From positions 1,542,118 to 1,606,117 of the forward strand of contig NW_024755055.1 in assembly GCF_018991925.1 (NCBI RefSeq): a stretch of 64,000 nt of DNA, read 5' to 3'. The notes under the pieces were generated by a model, which was given only the letters and a program-made list of their open reading frames with translations, did no database searches and was not told where the DNA came from. The translations under genes were made by a program, and so were the position numbers. Every line of letters begins with the position of its first letter. Position 1 is the stretch's first letter. Shown piece after piece: positions 34,701 through 42,580 of the stretch. This stretch comes from Homarus americanus (lineage: Eukaryota > Arthropoda > Malacostraca > Decapoda > Nephropidae).

Positions 34701-35829
34701 CCAAGTGTGCAAATGGAATGTACCAATATTGTACACCTTTTTACCATTAAGTCTGAACACCATTACACTATTACATGAGGTCTTAAAAATTTACTTGTCG
34801 TCAACAGTTCAAGAAGGCCATGAGTGAAGAGTCACAGAAGGTACTCCGTGATAAGCTCGCCCCGGATTACCTGCTCTATAGGACCTTTGTCAAGAGACTG
34901 GACGAGTTAGTGGAGGACTTTGGGAGGAAGCGCATGGCCCGTGAGATAACCAGGCTAAGGGCACTAACTAAGCAGCTGATGGACACGTGTGAGTTTACGA
35001 AGGTGTCGTCTAATCTGATGACGGGAGCTAATAAACCCTGGTCCAGCATGGTGAGTTATGGTGATTATTCTTATGCAACCATATGTTTATACCAATGACA
35101 TCATCTAGCCATGGTATTGTATGGTGATGATGTGCTTATAGCACTGGGCTATTAGTTCAACTATCATGAAGCTAGATAAAGAGCCAGGGAGATGAAGTCA
35201 GAGCTGGGAAGATGAAGTCAGAACTGGGGAGATGAGGTCAGGATTATTGATATCCATTAATATGAAGTCAGACCCCCAGGAGTTGTGGTAAAAAGGGAAC
35301 TAATACAGTAAGGTATTTGGTTCACAGGTGGATGGATACAAACCAAGTGCAGGCAGCAGCAAATGTCAGCAATTTTCAAGGTCAGAACTTTCCTTTATAA
35401 ATTTCCTTCGTGGTCTGCAGAGAAGTGAGGTGTCCCGTAGGTGAGTATAGTCTTCCTGCACCTGTTTAAATATTTGGCTTGTTTTAGTGATCCAACTGTA
35501 ATAAGTGTTGGATCCTCTTTGTTATAGTTGTGTATTTCTTGGTATGATACACTTTCTTCCATCCATTTGTTGATATTGAGCTGCGAGATATACATTATAA
35601 AGAATCAGATAGAGATGGATAGGTCGAGAAATAGATTGAATCACAAGTACATTACACAGATGAAATTCTAAATAGACTAATAGATACATAGGTGGGAAAA
35701 TTTTTTTAACGTGTTCACAGCATATCAACATTACCGGCAGATTTGGTTTACCGGACAGTCTTGGCCTTGATGCACTTCCCCTTGGACCACAACTCTTCGA
35801 GAACCCAGCCAGCCTTACCAATCGAATAA
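22705..35829 (+). CDS. Galactose-3-O-sulfotransferase-like Golgi enzyme (nine exons; exon 2 frame-disrupted)
   Basis: Exons: 22705-22838, 24708-24807, 25453-25626, 27767-27865, 28396-28545, 33773-33910, 34808-35050, 35328-35440 and 35721-35829. They total 1260 nt (419 codons plus stop), close to animal Gal3STs (about 400-490). TAG lies directly before the ATG in frame. Residues ~20-36 (ILLVVLLPVMLVV…) form a type II membrane anchor. The 5'-PAPS loop is FLKSHK…CASS (exon 2); exon 3 has N-I-F-F-R-Y-G and the N-Y-F-G-G-G stretch; the 3'-phosphate motif IVRDPIELFESLY is in exon 4; LCWDLRDVIVLKLNARS is in exon 6. N-glycosylation sequons occur (NVS, NLT). Family role: sulfate transfer from PAPS to O-3 of galactose in the Golgi lumen. 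The last exon is the least certain. Exon 2 as assembled needs two frame changes. Confidence 0.85.
22840..24622. repeat. Intron minisatellite (CTCTGACAGTCACTAC type), split by a LINE
   Basis: Irregular units of CTCTGACAGTCACTACCCCC and CCTCAAAGTCACAGCCTCC, with TTATTGTGGC spacers, occupy 22840-22984 and 24326-24622. A LINE B copy sits between the two halves. The array begins right after the exon 1 donor. Confidence 0.8.
22985..24325 (+). mobile_element. LINE family B (CR1/Jockey-like), 5'-truncated and frameshifted
   Basis: Reading across several frames gives RT blocks: SNYRPISLTSI; QHGF…GRSCLTNLL; YLDFSKAFDRVPHERL; GVPQGSVLGPLLFVIFINDL (across a frame change near 23380); KFADDTN (the FADD catalytic box); and the C-terminal NRVVDMWN. 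Frame changes near 23175, 23380 and 23590 and in the later part make it a pseudogene. It ends in TTCTTATG repeats (about 24299-24325), like CR1 octamer tails. It differs from family A in protein sequence and tail. Confidence 0.88.
24628..24702. repeat. (TATC)n-type microsatellite forming the exon 2 splice acceptor tract
   Basis: CTAT/TATC tetramers with interruptions run up to the acceptor ACTGTCTACAG of the sulfotransferase exon 2, so the pyrimidine tract is itself a length-variable repeat. Confidence 0.8.
24708..24807 (+). other. Gal3ST exon 2 with two apparent compensating frameshifts
   Basis: The acceptor gtctacag and donor GTGAAA frame a 100-nt exon whose length keeps the overall phase. 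The entry frame (…PCWIRSEVTEL) hits TAG at about 24751. The conserved HNVAFLKSHK is in another frame, and CASSYW before the donor is back in the entry frame. So one base appears missing at about 24733-24750 and one extra at about 24785-24790. The result breaks the PAPS-binding loop as written. Confidence 0.6.
24830..25250. repeat. ~420-bp G/A-only purine tract
   Basis: Almost purely GGGGAGAG/GAGAGA on the plus strand, ending in (GA)n and an (AC)n run to 25263. It lies in intron 2 of the sulfotransferase gene. The Ser/Pro-rich open frames on the opposite strand are products of this composition. Confidence 0.95.
25371..25427. repeat. Degenerate TAACC-type repeat
   Basis: Units of CCTAACC, CCAACCT and variants, the complement of GGTTA-type repeats, 25 bp upstream of exon 3. 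Confidence 0.65.
25627..26670 (+). other. Intron 3 of the sulfotransferase gene, first part
   Basis: AT-rich. At 26510-26600 there are about three copies of a 30-bp repeat, TTACTTATTACATCATTAAA type. No gene. Confidence 0.6.
26671..27463 (-). mobile_element. LINE family A 3' fragment in intron 3
   Basis: On the minus strand it codes for pieces of the family A RT C-terminus (YVDNELKFSGHCEKKVNQAN, NLPESVV) in broken frames, followed by the 3' UTR repeats and the GGATAAAA end. It is cut at its 5' end near the LGVYVDNEL codons. The 3'-UTR part (26671-26790) holds two extra partial repeats. Confidence 0.88.
27866..28395 (+). other. Intron 4 of the sulfotransferase gene
   Basis: AT-rich, GT…AG, with no element recognised. 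Confidence 0.6.
28621..28856. repeat. ~40-bp minisatellite, six copies
   Basis: Units of TATATCAGGCTACGAATGGG followed by AAGTTGTGAG, 35-42 bp long and alternating between two subtypes. It lies in intron 5 directly before the LINE family A copy. Confidence 0.85.
29359..30342 (+). CDS. LINE family A ORF1 protein (327 residues)
   Basis: Starts at an ATG after CAACAACAACAACC. N-terminal zinc-finger-like cysteines (C-D-Y-C near residue 5; C-C-W-Y-C-P-G-C near residue 38), as in PHD-type ORF1 of CR1-like elements. A short coiled-coil-like stretch covers ~65-100. RRNNVIVFGVPE (~150) begins an RRM-like nucleic-acid-binding part, followed by a basic domain with IHPDRTVMQREQHKKLLLDL (~255). The tail is Pro/Gln/Thr-rich. 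Expected role: RNA-binding partner in the retrotransposition RNP. The frame is intact. Confidence 0.85.
   Translation: MSLVCDYCRETSDMEDAGLTNATSRKLLTAVKLDGCCWYCPGCIVKVNEAIAIHKGTSSLGTKIDEAGALLVDKLEQVEKEILAKTEEVANRMGVVAKRSYADVLGGPRVGGAESNAESVQVLQQIGTLKKCVEEMKINGPTVRGEEEHQERLQRRNNVIVFGVPESQAEGTVSKETHDKVLFQNICTEVLKIPATPQDVRRLGQKQGAKPRPLRITLGSEEEKWQVIRQAKNLARSEAFRDVFIHPDRTVMQREQHKKLLLDLKQRREESRRNGDRCTWVILRGRVVETSVPTQGQGAAVHPPPTQPPTREAAPAQPTGQEETSAV
30477..33253 (+). pseudogene. LINE family A ORF2 (endonuclease-reverse transcriptase), deletion and frameshift
   Basis: The frame is open from before 30345; the first good ATG is at 30477 (MYTNTDTF…), where EN homology begins. AP-endonuclease features: V-V-E near residue 25, GDFNYGDIDW, and a TSHH C-terminal block. 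RT features: NNYRPVSLTSI; QHGFMPGRSCLTQLL; YLDFAKAFDSVPHERL; GVPQGSVLGPLLF; FADDGKLF (catalytic FADD). The C-terminal domain holds FFGVRVVNSWNNLPESV and a KRRLD motif. The frame breaks at 32950-32953 and continues in another frame to a stop at 33253. About 41 codons are missing near 31613. Confidence 0.88.
33256..33355 (+). repeat. LINE family A 3' UTR with two imperfect hairpin repeats
   Basis: Two copies of CGTGACCGATCGCCC(G/A)… followed by CGGCTA(G/A)C(G/A)AGC(C/G)GATC; the first copy begins just upstream of the ORF2 stop. Each can fold with a GGCT/AGCC stem inside flanking GATC. The element ends at the GGATAAAAGTAAA tail. Confidence 0.7.
33960..34085. repeat. (GA)n-rich microsatellite in intron 6
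   Basis: Interrupted GAGAGA/GACAGA runs shortly after exon 6. The rest of the intron to 34807 shows no gene. Confidence 0.75.
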
Positions 35830-36541
35830 ATGCATTGAAGAAAATGTTGGTGTATAAAGAAAACGCAGCGAAAGAGAGTGGCGTGTCAGGGCCCAGTACA
35901 ATAGCTACAGTGGAGACAGCTGCATTAGGGGAAAAGTAAAAGAAAAAACGAAATATGAAGTGGAAATGACTGGTAGGCAAGGGTGAGACCAATCTCTCTA
36001 GTATTGTATTGTAAATGTCCAAGTGTAGTTAAGTAAAGTAATATCTCGTTAGCCAGAATCCACGTGAGCAGGAATTCTCCAATACCCGGAATTTAAATTT
36101 AAGATTTCCAGAAACTCCCCAAATATTTTTTTCCAGGTCTAGTAGCAAATTCCGAGGGTGAAGTAATGTGTCGTTCTGGAAAATCCCGAGAAAATTTCAG
36201 AAACTCCAATTTTTGTTCCGTGTCTGGGAGCAAATTCCAAAGATGAAATATTACGCGTTTCCATAAAACTCCAAGAATATCTTCCCAAGACTCGGAAAAT
36301 CTCGGGGATGTGGAATTCTTCTGGGTATGAGAGTCATCTTGTTACCGGGAAATCTTTCATCCCTGGAAGAGCTCTGCACCAATTACTATGGCTGACGGGG
36401 ACATCACTATACCAAGAGGGGCAGAGTTTACTAACTTTATCTCCTGACAAATGCTTGAGTCTGAAGGTGATCAACTAAAAGAAAAGAGATATGGGAATAG
36501 TAGACAGTACAGTAGTGGGAATATATTGACGAAATCCTATG

Positions 36542-36542
<1 letters not shown>
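35830..36542. repeat. Dispersed-repeat-like region with ~90-bp internal duplication
   Basis: At 36107-36196 and 36197-36285 two diverged copies share …AGAAACTCC…, …AGCAAATTCC… and a later TGAA(G/A)TA motif. The segment AATATCTCGTTAGCCAGAAT at about 36040 resembles ends of pogo-like elements, but I found no inverted partner. This region follows the sulfotransferase stop and may be 3' UTR in part. Confidence 0.4.

Positions 36543-36543
<1 letters not shown>

Positions 36544-36583
<40 letters not shown>
36544..36583. repeat. (TG)n microsatellite
   Basis: About 20 perfect TG units. Confidence 0.97.
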
Positions 36584-36584
<1 letters not shown>

Positions 36585-38685
36585 GATATTCACCTTTACT
36601 ATCTGTATGTCATAGTTTTTTCTAACTAACCATCAGGATTGGTATAATTTCTGTTCATATTTTTGTTATTTTGTTGTCATCAGTCTTGTCTTAGATTTTC
36701 TTCATCTTAACTAACATTTTAGCTTTTGTTTGCTGTAATATTGATCTCACTTCCTGTAGTTGAGAGCTCACTAAGATCTTATAAAAGCTAGGATTGGTCA
36801 GAGAAAAGAGAAGACTGCACTACTGTATACCAATTCTCAGTGATTTGTAAGGTAATTTTCCCTTACTGCTGTTGTGAGAATGCATTAACTACCTCACCTA
36901 AACTACAATGCAAAGATGGATTTTCAAAGACACTGTATGTACATGTTATCCTTTCCTAAGGTTATATTTTGTAACATCTACAGCTGCTACAACAACTACT
37001 TGTGTAGGTTTGTGACATCTTTTAGCGAACTGTGTATCATTTGGTTTTCTTAAACGAGGCGGAGGGGGGTTACATAGGCGGGTTAGCCCATACTATAAAC
37101 AACGGCAGATGTTACGACCCACAATGAGGATACTTCTAACTTTCTCTCGTACTGTACAACACCAAGATGATGAGAACCAGTGTCAAATTTGTTCCTGTGT
37201 ATCTGTTGTAATGAAATGTGTTATGTTATACCCAGACAGGCTCCCCGCTGAGCTGAATAAAATCATCTGACGTTAACCTAATGAAACATTAAAAGTGGCG
37301 TCCCCATTGTGAAGGGGTTAAGAATCCATGGTCTTTTAGGGGATGTGTTAGGAGTTCCCTTAAGTGTAAGGCCCTTTAACAATGAACCTCATCCTCGTGG
37401 TTTGGTTAGGTTAGGTTTGAGCACTACCTAAGCATTTTGAGTTGCATCATCCAGCTATATGAACACCAAACCTGACTAACTCGGAGAAATGGGTGAGAAG
37501 CCAACACCTACATGACTCAAGAACAGGTCATGATGTATTTTATAAGAAAGAAAAGCTTATGTATGTAGAATCTATTAGTTTAGTACTGTAGTAGATATAG
37601 AATTTATTTCATATGTTTAGAATTGTTGATTATTGTTATACTGTAGTGTAGTGTTGATGTAGATTTTGTTTATTTTCACAAATAGGAAAGATGGAAATCA
37701 ATTTTTTAAACTACCGGTACAGTATATACTTACTGTATATGGGGAGTGTATCTCACTGTTGATTGGCTGTGTGATCAATGTTGTGATAAATTTTATTGTC
37801 TGTGATATTGTGTCTGGCCGGGTATGGTTTACATGTCATAAATAAAATGTGTGTTTGTTCTGTGCAATATATTTACTTTGTCCTCTGTTGTACTGTTCAT
37901 CACATTATGTGCTGTATAGCTTGTTTATTTCTGTGTCTATACCGTGCAGCTTCAGTTAATGTGGACTGGTGTGACAATTATCCTGAATAAATATTGATGT
38001 ATTTAGTGTAAAGACAAGTACTTTCACTTTGTAGACAAAAGATCTCAAGTCTGATTTCTGGTCAGACGGGCTTACAGTGGTTATGGTGAACAAGTAGATA
38101 AATATTTATTATAGTAAAATCATCATACAAGTTTGCATTGGCTCATCATGTATAGTGTAAACATACAGACAATCATGAACTGTGAGTTAATACAGTACAG
38201 TACAACTAAGGATAGCCTAAGAATGAGTGAGTTGTTTGAACATCTTGGGGAGGGGTATTATTTAACAACCCACCAGCTAAGTTAGTCAGTGACATATAAG
38301 TTTTTGGAAAGGAGGGAGGGGAATGGCCCAACCCTTCCTCCACCTATACACCTCTGAAGCTAGCACATACTTGTCTCAAATATAAAATGATAACCATATT
38401 CCCTAGACGGTAGATTTTTTTGCGGAGAATTAGTAATTTTTCAAGAAACAGTAAAAGCTACATGTTAACTACTTTGTTTGGGCCTTGTGTGTACTCTGTG
38501 ATAAGATAATAATCATTGTGTAAGTATGATGAGGATAATTCTTGTCAAAATATATAACATCAGAAAATATCATTTATGAATAAGTTTACCCTAAAAATCT
38601 ACAAATTCAAAGAAAATTTTCCCGAAAAGAAAGAAGGGTAACTATAGCAACTCATTCATGGCGGTGAAACCATTCTTCCTTCTAC
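36584..38685. other. Gene-free region downstream of the sulfotransferase gene
   Basis: AT-rich, with AATAAA signals near 37255, 37842 and 37984 that could end transcripts on the plus strand, and many TACAGTA/TACTGTA motifs. No coding exon seen. Confidence 0.5.
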
Positions 38686-38725
38686 TTTTATCCTCTTCAC
38701 CACTGATCGGCTCGTTGAAGAATAT
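38686..38725 (-). mobile_element. Minimal LINE family A 3' end
   Basis: CTTTTATCCTCTTCACCACT and the next ~15 bases match the last part of the family A 3' UTR (minus strand), then jump to GAAGAATATA, which lies further inside the UTR. It is a very short or internally deleted insertion. Confidence 0.6.
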
Positions 38726-39593
38726 ATAACACCATGACAATTAAGCCTCAGAAGAATGGATAATTTTTAACTGTTGCTAAATATGTGACAAAATTTCAGT
38801 AAAATTTAGACGAAATGCGGTTCATAAGAAAGATATAAAGTGTATCGCGTTTAGCAAAAGTTTTTCTTCAATATTATAACTTCCAGTGCAGCATGAATTA
38901 GTATTTAGTAGTTTAATCTAATTTAATTACATCATAATTTCATGTATTTTATATAATTTCTCGCATTTTGTGTTAAATCAGTTTTTAAATATATGTTATA
39001 TGTTGGTTACCTCCAGCAGGTGCAGCGGGAAAAGTAACTCAAATAAGAGGCGGAAGTGTTGTCTTGTTATCAGTGCTTCAAGCTTATTTTTCATCTGATT
39101 TACTCAGGTAGGAACTCTGTTTTGTCTTATATTATTTACTAAAATCTACAGGCAAACGACAGTCGTAGAATAGATGGATAAAATATGATTATAAAGTTAT
39201 TTGGGCCATTTATACGTGGCTATTATGTTTTATCTAACTTATTAACTCCCGGTTGGTGGGGCTGTACAGGTCAAGGGCTGTGTCATGGAGGTGTAGGAAC
39301 TGTAGGTACTCCACATGGTAAACAAATCGGACTTTAATTAAATCCACTCGGTAATATTTTAGCTTCATTATGTAGATTTATTGCCTCTACTGGGAAAGAA
39401 TGTCGATGTAAATATATGGAGAGTAGTCCTGATTGATACTGCTTACGTAAGATAGATAGGTATAATTAACACAGTACCTGGCTATATTAATGTACTGACT
39501 AATATGTGCTCCAGTTAACGAATATTTTGTTATTGTGATAAACATTATCGTAGAAGACATGGAAGAAACATAGTTATAAACAGTTTTTGGGAC
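38726..39593. other. Gene-free region before the macro-repeat
   Basis: AT-rich. Short open frames only; nothing recognised. Confidence 0.5.
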
Positions 39594-39690
39594 CACTGCT
39601 ATTCTAACACCCTTGTCTCTGTCCAAACTCGTAGCCTCTATCCCAACCCCCAGTCTCTCGTTAATGTATTTCCCCATCCAATTACTTAAT
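39594..39690 (-). repeat. Macro-repeat fragment in inverse orientation, left of the gap
   Basis: Starting GGGACCACTGCTATTC and ending CCAATTACTTAAT, this is the reverse complement of the segment found at 42125-42225, 44980-45065 and 47600-47690. It runs directly into the gap. Confidence 0.85.
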
Positions 39691-39790
39691 NNNNNNNNNN
39701 NNNNNNNNNNNNNNNNNNNNNNNNNNNNNNNNNNNNNNNNNNNNNNNNNNNNNNNNNNNNNNNNNNNNNNNNNNNNNNNNNNNNNNNNNN
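39691..39790. other. Assembly gap (100 N)
   Basis: Exactly 100 N, the usual placeholder for a gap of unknown size. The orientation of the flanking macro-repeat differs on the two sides. Confidence 0.99.
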
Positions 39791-41193
39791 CCGCGATGGA
39801 ACATCTACTACGAAACAACCTTGTAAAAGATTGCCAACACGGTTTTATGCCGGGGCGCTCTTGCTTAACACAATTGCTCAAGGTATTGAATATTTGGACC
39901 CATATTCTGGAACGGGGTGGTAATATCGACAATATTTACCTAGATTTTGCCAAGGCTTTCGACAGTGTATCCCACGAAAGGCTGAAAATCAAACTGGAAG
40001 GGTACGGAATTCGGGGAAATGTCCTAGCGTGGATAGAAGACTTTCTACATGACCGCAAGCAGTGTGTGGTGATTAATGGCACGAAATCGTCATCTGTACC
40101 TGTAACAAGTGGGGTACCACAGGGCAGTGTATTGGGCCCGCTGTTGTTTGTTTGTTTCATAAATGACATGCCTGACGTTGTACACTCCTCCATACAAATG
40201 TTTGCCGATGATGGCAAGTTATTTCGGGAAATTAAGAACCAAGCGGACTGTGAAGAGCTGCAGAAGGACCTCTGTGGGCTCCAGGAATGGTCGAAGAAAT
40301 GGCTGCTGAGATTCAATGTCACGAAGTGTAAGAGAATGCACCTGGGGCGTACCAACGGTAAGGAGGCGTATAAAATGTCCCAACGGGATGAAGAAAATGC
40401 ACTAGTTGAGACTGTGTGTGAGAAGGACCTAGGTGTGTATGTTGACAATGAGCTGAAGTTCTCGGGCCATTGTGAGAAGAAGGTAAATCAGGCAAATAAA
40501 TTATTGGGTCTTATAAGAAGGTCGTTCAGATATCTAGACGGTCCGTCCCTCGGAACGATCTTCAGGAGTGAAGTGCTTCCCCATCTGGAGTACTGTTACC
40601 CCATCTGGTCCCCGAGATATGCTAGGGACTGTCAGTTGGATGAAAATGTTCAAAGGAGGGGCACCAGACTGGTGCCTGCACTTCGGCACCTCAGCTACCC
40701 TGAGACATTGGAGCGCCTGAACTTGCCTAGCTTATACTGCAGACGGGCAAGGGGGGACCTAGTTGAGGTGTATAAGCATCTCAGGGGGCACTACTCAGTT
40801 GAGTGTCCTTACTTGGAGCTAGCGGACGCTCGTCCCACAAGGGGTCACAGCTCCAGATTAAAGAAGCCACAAGTCCAGAAAACCGTGAGGGCAAACTTTT
40901 TCGGAGTGAGGGTTGTAAACTCTTGGAACAATCTACCAGAGAGTGTTGTGACGGCACCGATTGTGAGCTCTTTCAAGAGAAGACTTGACCAACACCGTAG
41001 CGGGTTCAGGTACATTCAGGAGCCGGTGCATGCCCAGTATTTGCCAACAGTGCGTGTCAGAGACGTGACCGATCGGCCGGGCGGCTAGCGAGCCGATCTT
41101 TTGGTGAAGATTATAAATGAAAAGAGACGTGACCGATCGCCCAAGCGGCTAACAAGCCGATCAGTGGCGAAGAGGATAAAAGTAAAAGTAAAA
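39791..41193 (+). pseudogene. LINE family A RT fragment in unit 1
   Basis: An open frame from the gap to a stop at 41086-41088 covers RT from QHGFMPGRSCLTQLL through FADDGKLF to the C-terminal WNNLPESVV part; it lacks EN and the first RT blocks. It ends in the TAAAAGTAAAAGT tail, which touches the first satellite monomer. Confidence 0.88.
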
Positions 41194-42137
41194 GTGCATT
41201 CGTTCGCCATCTGTTGGGAACTGACGCAGTTATTAAGTGATTGGATGGGAGGAACCATAAGATTACAGATATAAATAAACGCATATTATGAAACAGACCT
41301 CTTTATAATAAAATATAAACGTCTAAAGATATATAAATATGTATTCTAGCCAATATCATGATATAATACAGTTTAATGCACTACACCATTGCTGAGGAGT
41401 ATTTAGGACGAAATAGTGCATTGGTCCGCCATCTGTTGGGAACTGACGCAGTTATTAAGTGATTGGATGAGAGGAACCAGAAGATTACAGATACAAATAA
41501 ACGCATATTATGAAACAGACCTCTTTATAATAAAATATAAACGTCTAAAGATATATAAATATGTATTCCTGCCAATATCATGATATAATACAATTTAATG
41601 CACTACACCATTGCTGAGGAGTATTTATGACGAAATAGTGCATTGGTCCGCCATCTGTTGGGAACTGACGCAATTATTAAGTGATGGATGGAGGGAACCA
41701 TAAGATTATAGATATAAATAAACGCATATTATGAAACAGACCTCTTTATAATAAAATATAAACATCTAAAGATATATAAATATGTATTCCTGCCAATATC
41801 TTCATATAATACAGCTTAATGCGCTATACCATTCCTCAAGAGTATTTAGGACGAAATAGTGCATTGGTCCGCCATCTGTTGGGAACTGACGCAGTTATTA
41901 AGTGATTGGATGGGAGGAACCATAAGATTACAGATATAAATAAACGCATATTATGAAACAGACCTCTTTATAATAAAATATAAACATCTAAAGATATATA
42001 AATATGTATTCCTGCCAATATCATGATATAATACAGCTTAATGCGCTATACCATTGCTGAAGAGTATTTAGGACGAAATAGTGCATTGGTCCGCCATCTG
42101 TTGGGAACTGACGCAGTTATTAAGTAATTGGATGGGG
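41194..42137 (+). repeat. 222-bp satellite, four copies plus a partial one (unit 1)
   Basis: Monomers start with GTGCATTGGTCCGCCATC at 41194 (variant), 41416, 41638, 41859 and 42081, giving periods of 222, 222, 221 and 222 bp. AT-rich interior, no coding frame. The last copy stops after about 55 bp at ATTGGATGGGG. Confidence 0.96.
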
Positions 42138-42211
42138 AAAATACATTAACGAGAGACTGGGGGGTTGGGATAGAGGCTAGGAGTTTGGACAGAAACTAGG
42201 ATGTTAGAATA

Positions 42212-42420
42212 GCAGTGGTCCCCAACCTTTTGTAAGCACTGGGCCACATTTGTCATTGTAAATATTGTGAATGGCGCCAAAATTTAGATCAACTTTCAAG
42301 AAAAATCTCATATAATACTGTACAGTTATTTGCAGTTTTACAGGTGTCTAACTGTTACCAGTGACATACTTTTTACATTTACTCATGGATCATGCATTCT
42401 TATATATACTGTATATATAA
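42212..42420 (+). mobile_element. hAT-end-like segment
   Basis: Starts CAGTGGTCCCCAACCTTTTG, which resembles the TIR of many hAT elements, and continues GCACTGGGCC. No opposite TIR or 8-bp duplication was found, so this is a partial end carried in every unit. Confidence 0.5.
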
Positions 42421-42426
42421 TCAACA

Positions 42427-42522
42427 CCTCACCCTCCCAGGATTCGAACCCACGATCTTATGATTGTAACGTTCCCCGGTCACAATCATAAGATCGTGGG
42501 TTCGAATCCTGGCGGGGTGAGG
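42427..42522. repeat. Foldback hairpin with a tRNA B-box in each arm
   Basis: Arms of about 40 bp (CCTCACC…GATTCGAACCC… and …GGGTTCGAATCC…GGTGAGG) are reverse complements with only 1-2 mismatches. They flank a short loop around ACGTTCCCCGG. Each arm contains GGTTCGAATCC, the pol III B-box/T-loop sequence, in opposite orientation. No A-box or full cloverleaf is present, so it is not a tRNA gene. Confidence 0.85.
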
Positions 42523-42580
42523 TTTTTTTTATTATTATTGGGACCTCCCCTACAGCCTTGTGTAAGGTGGCACCATATCA

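Larger units (their letters stand above)
39791..42580 (+). repeat. Macro-repeat unit 1 (plus)
   Basis: Order: LINE A fragment (39791-41193), 222-bp satellite (41194-42137), ACATTAACGAGAGACTGG segment, hAT-end-like segment (from about 42212), B-box foldback (42427-42522) and a linker ending TGTGTAAGGTGGCACC. The beginning is lost in the gap. Confidence 0.9.

Noticed and set aside
39387..41088. Open frames spanning the N gap on both strands
   Set aside because: The gap is of unknown length and the two sides are in opposite macro-repeat orientation; the joined frame has no meaning.
42427..42522. A tRNA gene
   Set aside because: The T-loop/B-box is present in both arms, but there is no D-arm, A-box or anticodon arm; the structure is a symmetric foldback.
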